Shown: piece by piece, positions 28,012-37,161 of the stretch
Numbering within the stretch: the stretch's first letter is position 1
Layout: the number at the start of each line of letters is the position of its first letter
From: a bacterium BMS3Bbin03
GTDB taxonomy: Bacteria > Zhuqueibacterota > JdFR-76 > BMS3Abin05
NCBI GenBank assembly: GCA_002898015.1
Contig: BDTM01000067.1
Location: 20,316-84,315, forward strand
Length of the DNA: 64,000 nt
Direction of reading: 5' to 3'
Made by a program: the position numbers and the translations under genes
The notes under the pieces: model-generated
The model's database searches: none
What the model was told of the DNA's origin: nothing
The model's input: the letters and a program-made list of their open reading frames with translations, nothing else

Positions 28012-28602
28012 TTAGGCCCGCAATTTTCGTTCGATATCTTCAATCACCAATTGAATGGTCATTTTGAGTGTTTCGACCACACCGATGCCCCGGTTTGCCA
28101 CGGCTTCATAATACGGTGCATTTAAAAAATTGAGCTTTTTTTGCAATAATCCTACCGCCAGAATTTGGTCCAGATCGCGTTTGTTGTATTGCAGCACAAA
28201 AGGCAGATCGGCCATTGAGCGCCCTTCGGCAATGAGATTTTGCTCAAGATCGAGCATCGAATCCAGATTTTCCCGCAGCCGGTTCCTCTGCGAATCTGCC
28301 ACAAACACAATTCCATCCGCGCCGCTTAAAATAATTTTTCGGCTCGATGCATAAAATCGCTGGCCGGGAACGGTGTAAAGGCGAAAGTGCGGTTTTTTGC
28401 CGCGGATGCTCCCTAATTCAAATTGCATAAAATCAAAAAAAATTGTCCGGTCATCTTTTGTTTTGAGAGAAACGATTTCACCGCGATAGGAGGGATCTAT
28501 TTTTGAATAAATGTACTCAAGATTTGTTGTTTTACCACTGAGTCCGGGGCCGTAGTAGACAATTTTTACCGAAATTTCTCGTTTTGCCCAGTTAATGAAC
28601 AT
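28012..28602 (-). CDS. MglA-like small Ras-family GTPase
   Basis: This 196-residue bacterial small GTPase has P-loop GPGLSGKTT (residues 18-26), a switch-II-like YTVPGQRFY in place of the canonical DxxGQ, and NKRD for guanine specificity (YNKRDLDQ, about 139-146). No lipidation or membrane segment is present. MglA proteins switch cell polarity or motility complexes and are controlled by roadblock proteins. Here roadblock genes lie on both sides, 12 and 15 bases away. The substitution of the catalytic-region aspartate by Thr-Val-Pro is shared with the MglA group. Confidence 0.88.
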   Translation of the reverse strand: MFINWAKREISVKIVYYGPGLSGKTTNLEYIYSKIDPSYRGEIVSLKTKDDRTIFFDFMQFELGSIRGKKPHFRLYTVPGQRFYASSRKIILSGADGIVFVADSQRNRLRENLDSMLDLEQNLIAEGRSMADLPFVLQYNKRDLDQILAVGLLQKKLNFLNAPYYEAVANRGIGVVETLKMTIQLVIEDIERKLRA

Positions 28603-28614
28603 TGCGAAATCAAT

Positions 28615-29127
28615 TTAACCCAGAATCTTGTTTAAGTCATCTTTTACGAAGGATTTAAATTCCGAGTCGATCATCTGGGTGATTTGAGCTTCCTCCACCG
28701 GCTGCGTTTCCAGAATTTTGTCGATTTTTTCAAGTGTCTTCTTCGTAAAAATCCGAACCATGCCGAGTGTTACGGAAGGGTCAAAAATCACCGCCAGAAA
28801 AAATTGTGTCCCGACAGCCGCCACATACAAGTGTTGATGACTGCCTTCGTGGTAATGAAGCTTAAATTCATTTTGAGAACCCACCATGCGGGCCATCTCT
28901 TTTGTGGCCGAAAAGTCACTCGCCGTAAGCGCTGTAAATACAGTAACATCCAGACCTGGAATTTCACCGTTTTTGGCAATAAGCTGGCCGTCCATATCTC
29001 CGAAAATCACAAGCCTGGAATTCAATTTCCCCTTGAGAGAAGTAATTAATGCAGAAATTTCTAAAAACTGTTCTTCGGAAAGAATGATCATTTTTTGAGA
29101 ACCTGATCTCTCATTCATGGGTATCAT
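28615..29127 (-). CDS. Roadblock/LC7-domain protein (first of two)
   Basis: In this 170-residue protein, residues ~15-125 form a roadblock/LC7-like domain: QFLEISALITSLKG, LVIFGDMDGQLIAKNGEIPG, AKEMARMVGSQNEF, HQHLYVAAVGTQFFLAVIFD. An additional C-terminal helical tail of about 45 residues follows (TLEKIDKILETQPVEEAQIT). The start at 29127 has AGGAG six bases upstream. It is probably the partner of the GTPase encoded 12 bases downstream. It is longer and more typical than the second roadblock protein, so the two may have distinct roles. Confidence 0.8.
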   Translation of the reverse strand: MIPMNERSGSQKMIILSEEQFLEISALITSLKGKLNSRLVIFGDMDGQLIAKNGEIPGLDVTVFTALTASDFSATKEMARMVGSQNEFKLHYHEGSHQHLYVAAVGTQFFLAVIFDPSVTLGMVRIFTKKTLEKIDKILETQPVEEAQITQMIDSEFKSFVKDDLNKILG

Positions 29128-29158
29128 CGCTTACTCCTGATTCTTAAACTTTCTTCAC

Positions 29159-29884
29159 CTATCGTCCACTAAAAAGTCGATGAATTAGATAACCGGGTAA
29201 TCCGGCTTTCTGCATTTTTTCCTGAACTTTTTTAATTTCATAAGGCACCCGCACAATGTTGAATTCGGCTTTCTCAGAATCGTAAATGCCGTAACAGGCT
29301 CTGGGATCGGCGTCCCGGGGCTGGCCAACACTTCCGACATTTATAATATAGCGAATATTCGGATAAATCGAGATATGTTGGTCCCACACCGTCCAGTGCC
29401 TTTGATTCTCTTTGCAGAATGCCACAGGCACGTGCGAATGCCCGATGTAACCCATTTGGGTGCGTAACTGCTTAAAATTTTCAACGGCATCCTGTGTGTT
29501 AAACAGGTAATTCCATTCCTCCGGATGCTGGAGAGTGGCATGAACAAGTGTCATAGCGTCGATAATAATTTTCAGCGGAAGCGACGACAAATAGGCATAA
29601 GCATCGCTGTTCATGACTTCTCGCGTCCATTCAATTGCCTGCCGTGCGTACAGATTAAAGTGTTCGAGCGTGGTTTTCCCGATTGCTGCCGAGTCATGAT
29701 TACCCAGAACCACGTAACGGGCACGCGTTTGAACCAACTCTACACAGGCATTTGGATCCGGGCCGTAACCAACAATATCCCCTAGACAAACAATCTCATC
29801 CAGTTCTCTGTCCTGAAGATCGTCCAGGATTGCGGTCAGCGCCTCCAGATTTCCATGAATATCTGAAATGAAGCCATATCGCAT
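29159..29884 (-). CDS. Calcineurin-like metallophosphoesterase
   Basis: This 241-residue enzyme has the complete metal-binding set: DIHGN (about residue 8), GDIVGYGPDP (about 37-46), GNHDSA (about 62-67), a VHATLQHP histidine and GHSHVP (about 148-153). The layout matches the YfcE/PP2A-related bacterial group, sometimes annotated as diadenosine tetraphosphatase-like. It heads the operon containing the GTPase and roadblock genes, with a 31-base gap. A role in that pathway is possible but unproven. Substrate is not predictable. Confidence 0.88.
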   Translation of the reverse strand: MRYGFISDIHGNLEALTAILDDLQDRELDEIVCLGDIVGYGPDPNACVELVQTRARYVVLGNHDSAAIGKTTLEHFNLYARQAIEWTREVMNSDAYAYLSSLPLKIIIDAMTLVHATLQHPEEWNYLFNTQDAVENFKQLRTQMGYIGHSHVPVAFCKENQRHWTVWDQHISIYPNIRYIINVGSVGQPRDADPRACYGIYDSEKAEFNIVRVPYEIKKVQEKMQKAGLPGYLIHRLFSGR

Positions 29885-30036
29885 ACAAAAACCTGATTAA
29901 TTCTCACTAGCCTTTTTGACGACGAAATTATATTTAATCTATCGGCCGGAATCTCAAAAAAATTTAAAAGGTTAGCGTAAAATCAATTCATGTCTGTTTT
30001 AATATAAAAAAAGCAACCCCAAATAGCAAGAACAAT

Positions 30037-32571
30037 TCACCACAAATCGACCGGATCCACATCGACGCTTATTTTTACAGTTCTGGGATGATAGCGTTTT
30101 TGAAAAGTTTGAAACGCCGCTTTTACGGCAAGCCGCAGCATTTTTCCGGACGGATCCTTTCTGCGATCTCCCTTAAGAATAATGTGATACCGAAAATTCC
30201 CCTTAATTTTTGATAACGGCGCGGGCGACGGTCCCAAGACCTGGCTAAAATCACTTTTTATCTTCAAAAGTGAAGCAAAACGAGCGGCATATACGGAAAC
30301 CTCCGATTCCTCGGGCCCGCGAAATTTAATCTCGATCAATTTTCCAAACGGAGGATAAAACAATTCTTTGCGTTGATTGATTTCGCCGGCGTAAAATCGC
30401 ATGTAATCATGTTTCTTTGCAAAAAGAATGCTGTGATTTTTGGGGGAGTAGGTTTGAATAATCACCTCCCCCTGTTTATTTTTCCTCCCGGATCTTCCGG
30501 CCACCTGTGTGAGTAACTGAAATGTTCGTTCCGAGGCCCGGTAATCCGGAAGGAGCAGCGTGGTATCGGCAGAAATGACGCCCACAAGCGTTACTCTGGG
30601 AAAATCGAGTCCTTTTGCCACCATCTGGGTGCCCAAAAGAATGTCATAAAGTCCCCTGCTGAAATCGCGAAGTATTTGGTCGGGTGACCCTTTTTTGCTG
30701 GTTGTATCCAAATCCATCCGAACCACACGCGCCTGCGGGAAACGGAAGGTGAGTTCGTCTTCCACACGCTGGGTGCCCACGCCGCTGTACCGGATGTTCA
30801 CGCCGCTGCAGCTCGGGCAAACATCTGGAGCGGCCTTTTGGTAGCCGCAATAGTGACACATCAATTTATTTCCTTCACGATGGTAGGTCAGCGTAATGTC
30901 GCAATTGATGCATTTTTCGATGTACCCGCAATCCCGGCAGACAATGTACGTTGAAAAACCCCGCCGATTTTGCAAAAGGATCACCTGCTCGTGAAGCGCT
31001 ATTTTTTCCTGAATTTTCTCCAGCAGCCTGGACGAAAAAACCGTTGGTTCACCGCCCGTTTGCTTTTGGTGCTCTTTTGCCATGTCCACCACCTCCACCT
31101 GAGGCATGGGAATGTTTTCCACGCGATTGGGGAGTGTGAGCAGAGCGTATTTTTTGTGTTCCGCGTTAAAATAGCTCTCCACACCGGGTGTTGCCGATCC
31201 CAGAATGACCAGGGCATCATTCATCTTCGCCCGGACAATTGCCACATCCCGCGCATGGTAATGGGGTGACATATCATATTGTTTATAAGTGGATTCCTGT
31301 TCCTCGTCCACTACAATCAGCCCGATATTTTTAAGCGGCGCAAACACGGCCGACCGCGGTCCGATGACAATATGGTATTCCCCTCTCTGAATTCTTCGCC
31401 AGGAATCGTACCGCTCCCCGGAAGACATTCGGCTGTGAAGAACCGCTACATCATTTCCGAAAAAATCTTTAAACCGCCTGACCGTCTGAGGCGTGAGAGA
31501 AATCTCAGGCACAAGCACAATTGCGGTCTTGTCCATTTTCAGAACGCCGGCAATTGCTTCCATGTACACTTGCGTTTTCCCGCTGCCCGTGACGCCAAAA
31601 AGCAGAAACGTTTTGTAACCGCCCGCTTTTAATCGGGATTCGATTTCGGCGAGTGCCCGTTTTTGATCGGTATTTAAAATAAGTTGCTCGGGTGTCTCCG
31701 GCTTCACATTTTGATAATAATCCCGGAAAACCTCCCGCTGGGAGACCATTAAAATTTCGTTCCGAACAAGGCTCTTTAAGCCGGAAAGGGTCACCTGTGC
31801 CTGTTTGAGCAAATCCACCTGAAAAAGACCGTCCGGATAGTCGTTCATGATTTTCAGGATTTCTGCCTGACGCGACTGTTTGCGCACGAGTTCCCGAATG
31901 GTTTCCTGAATGTTGTGTTTTTTCATCCACTCGGGAGAGATCTGAATGAAATTCATGGTGCGCACCCGGGTTCTGGCTCGCTCTACAATTTCCTGAACGG
32001 AGATGTACCCCTTCTGCTGAAGCCGGGATAAATTATACGAAAAACTTTTTGAATTGATTTTGTTCTGAAGCTGTCTAAAGCGCAGAGCGCCGTGGTTAAA
32101 AAGTGCCTGAAGAATTTTTCTCTGATTTTCAGAAATGTCTTTTGTCGATTTCAATTGCTCCGCACGCCACTCGCCGACCAGCCGAATTAGGCGTTTGCTC
32201 TCCAGATTAATGCCTTTCGGCAGAGCGGCGGCTAAAACTTCTCCCCAGGAAGAGAGGTAGTAGTCGGCGATCCAGCGTGCCAATTGAAGCATTTCTGCGG
32301 AAAAGATGGGTGCCTCATCCAGAATGTCTTCGATCTCTTTTATGTCTGAATAGTCGCTTTTGTGGGTCAATTCCACCACAAATCCGGTTAATCTGCGGCG
32401 GCCAAATGGCGCCAGCACACGGGAGCCTGTCTTTAACAGCGTCTCAAATTGCGCCGGTACTTCGTATGTAAATGCGTGATCCACCGGAATCGGAAACACA
32501 ACATTGGCGAAGAGCGTTTTTGTTTTTAGGGTCACTGAATTTTCCGAAGTTTTGTTAAATTTACCGTTCAA
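30037..32571 (-). CDS. priA: Primosomal protein N' (replication restart helicase)
   Basis: This superfamily 2 helicase of up to 844 residues reloads the replicative helicase at stalled forks. It has an N-terminal 3'-DNA-binding domain (FPIPVDHAFTYEVP), Walker A GVTGSGKTQVY, Walker B-like VVDEEQEST, and SATP. Eight zinc-binding cysteines lie in the region CRDCG, CINC, CHYCG, CPSC, and helicase motifs V-VI follow (QVAGRSGR). The annotated TTG start has no ribosome binding site. A GTG at about 32535, with GGAAAA before it, begins closer to the conserved domain and may be the true start. Confidence 0.95.
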   Translation of the reverse strand: MNGKFNKTSENSVTLKTKTLFANVVFPIPVDHAFTYEVPAQFETLLKTGSRVLAPFGRRRLTGFVVELTHKSDYSDIKEIEDILDEAPIFSAEMLQLARWIADYYLSSWGEVLAAALPKGINLESKRLIRLVGEWRAEQLKSTKDISENQRKILQALFNHGALRFRQLQNKINSKSFSYNLSRLQQKGYISVQEIVERARTRVRTMNFIQISPEWMKKHNIQETIRELVRKQSRQAEILKIMNDYPDGLFQVDLLKQAQVTLSGLKSLVRNEILMVSQREVFRDYYQNVKPETPEQLILNTDQKRALAEIESRLKAGGYKTFLLFGVTGSGKTQVYMEAIAGVLKMDKTAIVLVPEISLTPQTVRRFKDFFGNDVAVLHSRMSSGERYDSWRRIQRGEYHIVIGPRSAVFAPLKNIGLIVVDEEQESTYKQYDMSPHYHARDVAIVRAKMNDALVILGSATPGVESYFNAEHKKYALLTLPNRVENIPMPQVEVVDMAKEHQKQTGGEPTVFSSRLLEKIQEKIALHEQVILLQNRRGFSTYIVCRDCGYIEKCINCDITLTYHREGNKLMCHYCGYQKAAPDVCPSCSGVNIRYSGVGTQRVEDELTFRFPQARVVRMDLDTTSKKGSPDQILRDFSRGLYDILLGTQMVAKGLDFPRVTLVGVISADTTLLLPDYRASERTFQLLTQVAGRSGRKNKQGEVIIQTYSPKNHSILFAKKHDYMRFYAGEINQRKELFYPPFGKLIEIKFRGPEESEVSVYAARFASLLKIKSDFSQVLGPSPAPLSKIKGNFRYHIILKGDRRKDPSGKMLRLAVKAAFQTFQKRYHPRTVKISVDVDPVDLW

Positions 32572-32647
32572 ACTAAAGTTACGAAATTCTCATCCAAAAC
32601 TCAACTCACATTTTTAAACCGGGGGCTTTAAATCTGCTACCTTTCCG

Positions 32648-34585
32648 TCACAGATTGATATCCAACTGTAACGTTAATCCTCTGGTCACCGGAATTTCCT
32701 CCGGTTCAAGGCGATAATTGACGCCCGGTTTGACTTCCTTCCATTCCAGAGAATATTTTATCGAAAATTGACCCGCATTAAAAATTTTCCATTTCGTGCG
32801 CAGCCAGAGCCTGGTGCCCCTTCCATAAAACATTTTAACCGTAAATTGACCCGGGAGAGCCGGTTCGTACGCATAAATTCTGCTGCCGTAGCTGTCCGTT
32901 TGAAACAGCGCCCAGCCGGCGGAAAGGAATACGGCGGCGCGCACCCGCCATTTCAGCTCCTGAGTAAAGAGAAAACCCTTTCGGCCGAAATCGTATTTCC
33001 TGAACCGGCCCGGCCAACGGACCCGGACAGACTGCACCTGGCCCTTCACATCCCATTTGGGCGAAGGGTGAAGCCACCACACAAACTGGAGACGGACTCT
33101 TCGCCTGGGAGCCGAAATCTTCTGCAAATTCCACCCGTTTTTCATGATCCACCGTTCGTTCATTTTTTGTTTCGCCGAAAGATTCAAAAACGTCCGAACG
33201 GATGAAGCCCATTTCTGCCACCAGCGAACGCTCCACTCCTTTCCGGCGGCATTCGGCACAACCGTTGAGGAGATTTTCGGGTAGATAAACACATCCAGAA
33301 AAGAAGCCACCCGGGAGTTTGCATTCAGCCTCAGTAAAAAGCCGGAGTACCAGCCTTTTTCATTCTGCGGTGTTCCCTGTTCGCCAAACACAAATCCGTG
33401 GGGATTCCAGAAATCCGGTGCGTAATGTCTCACGCCGAACACGTAGTGAACGGTCTTCGTCTCTATTTGCGCCCCCATGTTGAACGAATTGCCCCTTCCC
33501 GTCTGGTGTGCCCACTCCCCCGTAATCTTTAAAATTCTGAATCCGGTTTTGAAATCAATGCCCAGGAGACGAATCTCTTTCAGAGGCGACTGATTTTTTA
33601 AGCCGACAACCGGATTTGCGAATCTGCTCTGAAAGGCGGACATTCCCAATGAAATGTTTCGATAGACCGTCTGAATCCGGGTGCCTGCCATTTTTTCCTG
33701 CAGGGCCTTTTTCCGAAACAGATGCGCCCCGGCGTGCGGCACCGTCACTTCCAATGCGGCAATTTTAGTGGTTGAATCGATACGGGCATCCCAGAAAGCC
33801 CGTGAAGCAAACAGCCACAACCGGGTGGGTCCAAGCGTTAGCGTGGCGACACCGCCTCTCAAAAAATGCTCCTCCAGACTGGAACCGTCCCCCCGAATGA
33901 TGCCGTCATTTTTTTTCAGGATTTCATCCGGGAGAGCGCTCTTCCCCAGTGTGTAGGGCAGCCCGAAAACCAATCCCTGACCAAATTCCAGGAAATAGTC
34001 CCCAAGCAAAAGTGAGGCCGAGCGGCCCAGGCGGGTTTTAAAATAACCCACGGCGTGATCTGCCCAGTTTTTTTCCAGCGGGTCTTTTTCCAACAAAACG
34101 CCTCCGAAACTGTTTGGGCCGGTTTGAAAAAGAAGCCGCTGGTAGCTGTGCGTGTTCTCTGCGTTTATCCGGACTAAATTGGCCTCAGACAACCGGGACC
34201 GCAGCCAAATACCGTTGGGGCGCTTCTTCCTTTTCACCGTAATAAATTGTGAAAACCACCGCCAATCTTCCTCCGATAAATTTAGGATTTTTTTGACTTC
34301 TTTTTTCGATTGAAAATAGCCGTGGATTCGACGGTAAGAAATGAGGAAATCGACAAGTGATTCCCGAATGCCGGGAATTTGCTGCAATTCCCATTCGGAA
34401 GCTGTGTTTATGGCAATCGGATGCAGTTTCGCCTGTTCGATTTGTTCGTACCAGAGCGTCAGGTTCCGGCTTTCTTCATCCGGCAGGGTTTCAAATTCAA
34501 ATTTTTGCTGCGCCTGAACCGGGAGCACGGACAAAATCAGGAAGATCACAAAGAATTGTATCCATCGATGCAAGAAAGGTTTCAT
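32648..34585 (-). CDS. Helix-hairpin-helix domain protein with outer-membrane barrel-like body
   Basis: This 645-residue exported protein has a signal peptide (about 1-25, ending in VQAQ). Next comes a ComEA-like helix-hairpin-helix region (about 55-120, with INTASEWELQQIPGIRESLV and a second half KKILNLSEEDW). The remaining ~500 residues are rich in aromatic and alternating polar residues with many short strand-like segments (for example LLLGDYFLEFGQGLVFG), as in beta-barrels. Helix-hairpin-helix motifs usually bind DNA, so this could be a surface or periplasmic DNA-handling protein. Function is unknown. It lies 33 bases after the PorV/PorQ-like gene. Confidence 0.7.
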   Translation of the reverse strand: MKPFLHRWIQFFVIFLILSVLPVQAQQKFEFETLPDEESRNLTLWYEQIEQAKLHPIAINTASEWELQQIPGIRESLVDFLISYRRIHGYFQSKKEVKKILNLSEEDWRWFSQFITVKRKKRPNGIWLRSRLSEANLVRINAENTHSYQRLLFQTGPNSFGGVLLEKDPLEKNWADHAVGYFKTRLGRSASLLLGDYFLEFGQGLVFGLPYTLGKSALPDEILKKNDGIIRGDGSSLEEHFLRGGVATLTLGPTRLWLFASRAFWDARIDSTTKIAALEVTVPHAGAHLFRKKALQEKMAGTRIQTVYRNISLGMSAFQSRFANPVVGLKNQSPLKEIRLLGIDFKTGFRILKITGEWAHQTGRGNSFNMGAQIETKTVHYVFGVRHYAPDFWNPHGFVFGEQGTPQNEKGWYSGFLLRLNANSRVASFLDVFIYPKISSTVVPNAAGKEWSVRWWQKWASSVRTFLNLSAKQKMNERWIMKNGWNLQKISAPRRRVRLQFVWWLHPSPKWDVKGQVQSVRVRWPGRFRKYDFGRKGFLFTQELKWRVRAAVFLSAGWALFQTDSYGSRIYAYEPALPGQFTVKMFYGRGTRLWLRTKWKIFNAGQFSIKYSLEWKEVKPGVNYRLEPEEIPVTRGLTLQLDINL

Positions 34586-34618
34586 CGGGTAAACAGACTC
34601 CGGAAATATTAACCTGAA

Positions 34619-35449
34619 TTAATTGAACACCAATCCCGACTTCACTGTCACGGAAATCTGGTGCGTACTGCCCAAAAGGACGTGTGAAGCCCAGGCATAA
34701 TCCAATTGAATCCTCCCCAAAATTACACCAAAACCCAGCGTGAAACGTGCGGGTGCAGTCATGCAGCCGGAACGTAAAACCATCTGTTTTAAGAATTTCC
34801 ACTCGATTCCGGAGCGAAAAGAAACGGGAGAGCCGCTTTCCCGGCTGGCTTGAAACGAAAAGAGTAGATTGGGCGCCGGCAGAAATCGAAGGCCGGCATT
34901 TAATTCCTGCGGCAGGGCTTCTTTTCCGCGCCTCAGGGTTGCCCGGGCGGCATTCAAAATACTTCCTGCAAAAGCCCAACGCTTCGAGAAGCGGAATAAA
35001 TAGCCTAAATTAAGGCCCGGGCAGCCGTCATCCCCGTAACCGGAAATTCTTAAATGGGCGTAAAAAAGACTTCCGCCAAAAGCAAAGCGTTTTCCGAATC
35101 GACCTGCAAATGCGACAACAGCCATGCGCTCACGGTATTTTGAGAAACCGAATTGCTGAATCGCCGCTCCAAAAGCGAATCTTTTTCGGGAGAAAGAACC
35201 GGCGAGGAAAGTTGTTTCCAACTCTTTTAAGCCGAACGGCCGGCTGTAAAATGTGGTTAATTGAGCGCCGTTCAAAAACGCCAGTCCGGCCGGATTGTAG
35301 GCCGCCGCGTAAGGGTCATCCGCCACGGCCACAAATGCCAATCCCATTCCGACCGGGCGGGCGCCGACCGGCATGTGGTTGAATGAGGCTTCCACATTGG
35401 GGGGGAACGGAAAAAATAGAAACATCAGGAGAGCCACTCGCGATTTCAT
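34619..35449 (-). CDS. PorV/PorQ-like outer-membrane protein
   Basis: This 276-residue protein has a signal peptide (about 1-21) followed by the hallmark VGARPVGMGLAFVAVADDPYA and AAYNPAGLAFL. These are typical of the PorV/PorQ/UPF0164 barrels that work with type IX secretion or long-chain lipid uptake. Alternating Gly/aromatic strands follow to a C-terminal ISVTVKSGLVF. The ATG at 35449 has GGGGAA upstream. A TTG five codons earlier was rejected. It probably leads an operon with the helix-hairpin-helix barrel gene and perhaps priA. The T9SS-tagged proteins at 42175 and 63351 are possible clients of that pathway. Confidence 0.75.
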   Translation of the reverse strand: MKSRVALLMFLFFPFPPNVEASFNHMPVGARPVGMGLAFVAVADDPYAAAYNPAGLAFLNGAQLTTFYSRPFGLKELETTFLAGSFSRKRFAFGAAIQQFGFSKYRERMAVVAFAGRFGKRFAFGGSLFYAHLRISGYGDDGCPGLNLGYLFRFSKRWAFAGSILNAARATLRRGKEALPQELNAGLRFLPAPNLLFSFQASRESGSPVSFRSGIEWKFLKQMVLRSGCMTAPARFTLGFGVILGRIQLDYAWASHVLLGSTHQISVTVKSGLVFN

Positions 35450-35472
35450 TGTTAAATTCCCCAATAATTAGC

Positions 35473-35500
35473 TTGACAAATTTCAAAGATTTATTAAATT
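35473..35500 (+). promoter_or_regulatory. Possible sigma-70 promoter for the DUF4835 gene
   Basis: A perfect TTGACA (35473-35478) is followed after 16 bases by TAAATT (35495-35500), a four-of-six match to the -10 consensus. The transcript would have a leader of about 105 bases before the ATG at 35615. Confidence 0.4.
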
Positions 35501-35614
35501 AATAAAAGTGAGCTTTTGTTGAACGAAATATCTTGTTGAGCGTAAATATATTGAATCAGCCCTTCGAAAATAATGAACTCTTTGAGACAAACCCATCGAA
35601 TTTAAGGAGAATGT

Positions 35615-36475
35615 ATGAAGATCATTAAGCAAGCATCCATTGTTTTGTTTCTTTTCCTTTTCTTGTTTGGGATGAGGATACCCGAAAGTTCCGCCCAGAC
35701 GGTTAAGGCCGATGTGAAAGTGAATCTGGAAAAAATCCCAATGGACCGTCGCCATAAATTAACCAATCTTCAAGAGAAGTTGGAAGCCTACATCAACGAT
35801 TATGAATGGACGAGCGACGAAGATGCCGATAATATTTATTTGAACATACGCATTTTTCTGCAGGACATCAGCTCAAATTTTGAAGATCGATACGCCGGGC
35901 AATTTTTGATTTCAAACAACTCCGATCAGCAATTTTTTGACAAGCGCTGGCGATTTGATTACTCCCCCGGTGATGCCCTCTATCATCAGGAAAATGCCTT
36001 CAATCCCATGACCAGTTTAATCGATTTTTACGTGTATATTGTGATTGGCGGTGAATACGACAAATTGGATAAACTTGCCGGAACAAAATATTTCAGCATT
36101 GCTCAGGACATTGCCCATCAGGGACAATTTAGCCGTTTTCCGCAAGGCTGGGATGTCCGGCAGGATTTGATCAAGCGAATTCTTGGAAAGGCACACAAAA
36201 TCTTTCGGAACGGAATCGATGCCTATTATTTGGGACTTTCTTATAAGAAAGAGAATCCCAAAATTATGTACCAACAGTGTGAAAAAGGCATTCAACTCAT
36301 CGACAAAGCCTTGATAGCGGATCCACAGGATCAAATCGCCAGACAATTCATTAAAAGCCATTCACAAGAGATTATTGATATTTTCAAAGATTCGGGAAAT
36401 CAAAAAGTCTTTCAGATTATGGTTCGTTTGGATCCCAACCATAAAAACATTTACAGCAAATATATTCAGGAATAA
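35615..36475 (+). CDS. DUF4835-like secreted protein (possible PorD-type)
   Basis: This 286-residue protein has a signal peptide (about 1-28, ending in SSAQ) and a mature protein beginning TVKADVKVNLEKIP. Core segments IRIFLQDISSNFEDRYAGQF, FDKRWRFDYSPGDALYHQ and LIDFYVYIVIGGEYDKL fit the DUF4835 family of Bacteroidota-type bacteria. I recall this family as associated with type IX secretion (PorD), but I cannot confirm the match. AAGGAG precedes the ATG. It stands alone on the plus strand. Confidence 0.7.
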   Translation: MKIIKQASIVLFLFLFLFGMRIPESSAQTVKADVKVNLEKIPMDRRHKLTNLQEKLEAYINDYEWTSDEDADNIYLNIRIFLQDISSNFEDRYAGQFLISNNSDQQFFDKRWRFDYSPGDALYHQENAFNPMTSLIDFYVYIVIGGEYDKLDKLAGTKYFSIAQDIAHQGQFSRFPQGWDVRQDLIKRILGKAHKIFRNGIDAYYLGLSYKKENPKIMYQQCEKGIQLIDKALIADPQDQIARQFIKSHSQEIIDIFKDSGNQKVFQIMVRLDPNHKNIYSKYIQE

Positions 36476-37161
36476 AGGGGATTATCCGCTTTTTACGTAA
36501 TTTGGCCTGTTCCGAGTACAATATAAAAACAGGCACGGCCACATGCAAGAACTAATTTAATTGCCGGCAAAGTTTTTTTGTCGCAAAGATACACGGAACC
36601 CCTCTATTAACCTCTGTGAACTCTTTGGCTCATTTGCGTGTCCCGTATCTTAAAAACGGTTCATAATACCAATCCCTGCCCACAGCCGTCAACCTAAGGA
36701 TGCAATAGGATAGCTTGTTTATCATTTTTTTGAATTGCCACGCTCTTTAGAGCGTGGATGTGGACTAAAAAAATAAATCTAAAGGGGGTTTTAACCCCGA
36801 TTCATTCAATCATTCGGGGTTAAAACCCCGAAAACATGAAATGGATTGTTATGGGTTTGTATCAATAAAAATAATTCCGTTAATCGAATAGATCTGCGGT
36901 AATGGTTTTGCAGGATCGTATTTCAGGGCTATTATTCTATCTGTTGGGGCGATGCATTCGCAGGAAATGATTTGTCCGTTTGTAACAATATTGCCACCGA
37001 ATGCATCGCCCCTACTTAGGTTGACGCCAATGGCCGCATGCGGAGGGCATGTAATTTTTATAATATTAATGGCATATGATTTAGATTGATGGCTATTGCC
37101 CCTGCCTGCCGGTTTGAATGATCATACGGATCTCACGCATTTTTGTGCGTTTTCAATCTCT
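36476..37161. repeat. Intergenic mosaic of inverted repeats
   Basis: No gene is seen across 686 bases. The stretch holds several inverted repeats. CCACGCTC-ttta-GAGCGTGG lies at 36738-36757. GGGGTTTTAACCCCGA (36785-36800) pairs with its inverted copy at 36814-36829. A perfect 15-base pair, GGGGCGATGCATTCG (36946-36960) and CGAATGCATCGCCCC (36998-37012), is also present. The ends of the mosaic carry CCTTAGGTTGACG in opposite orientation (minus strand 36688-36700, plus strand 37016-37026). Confidence 0.8.
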
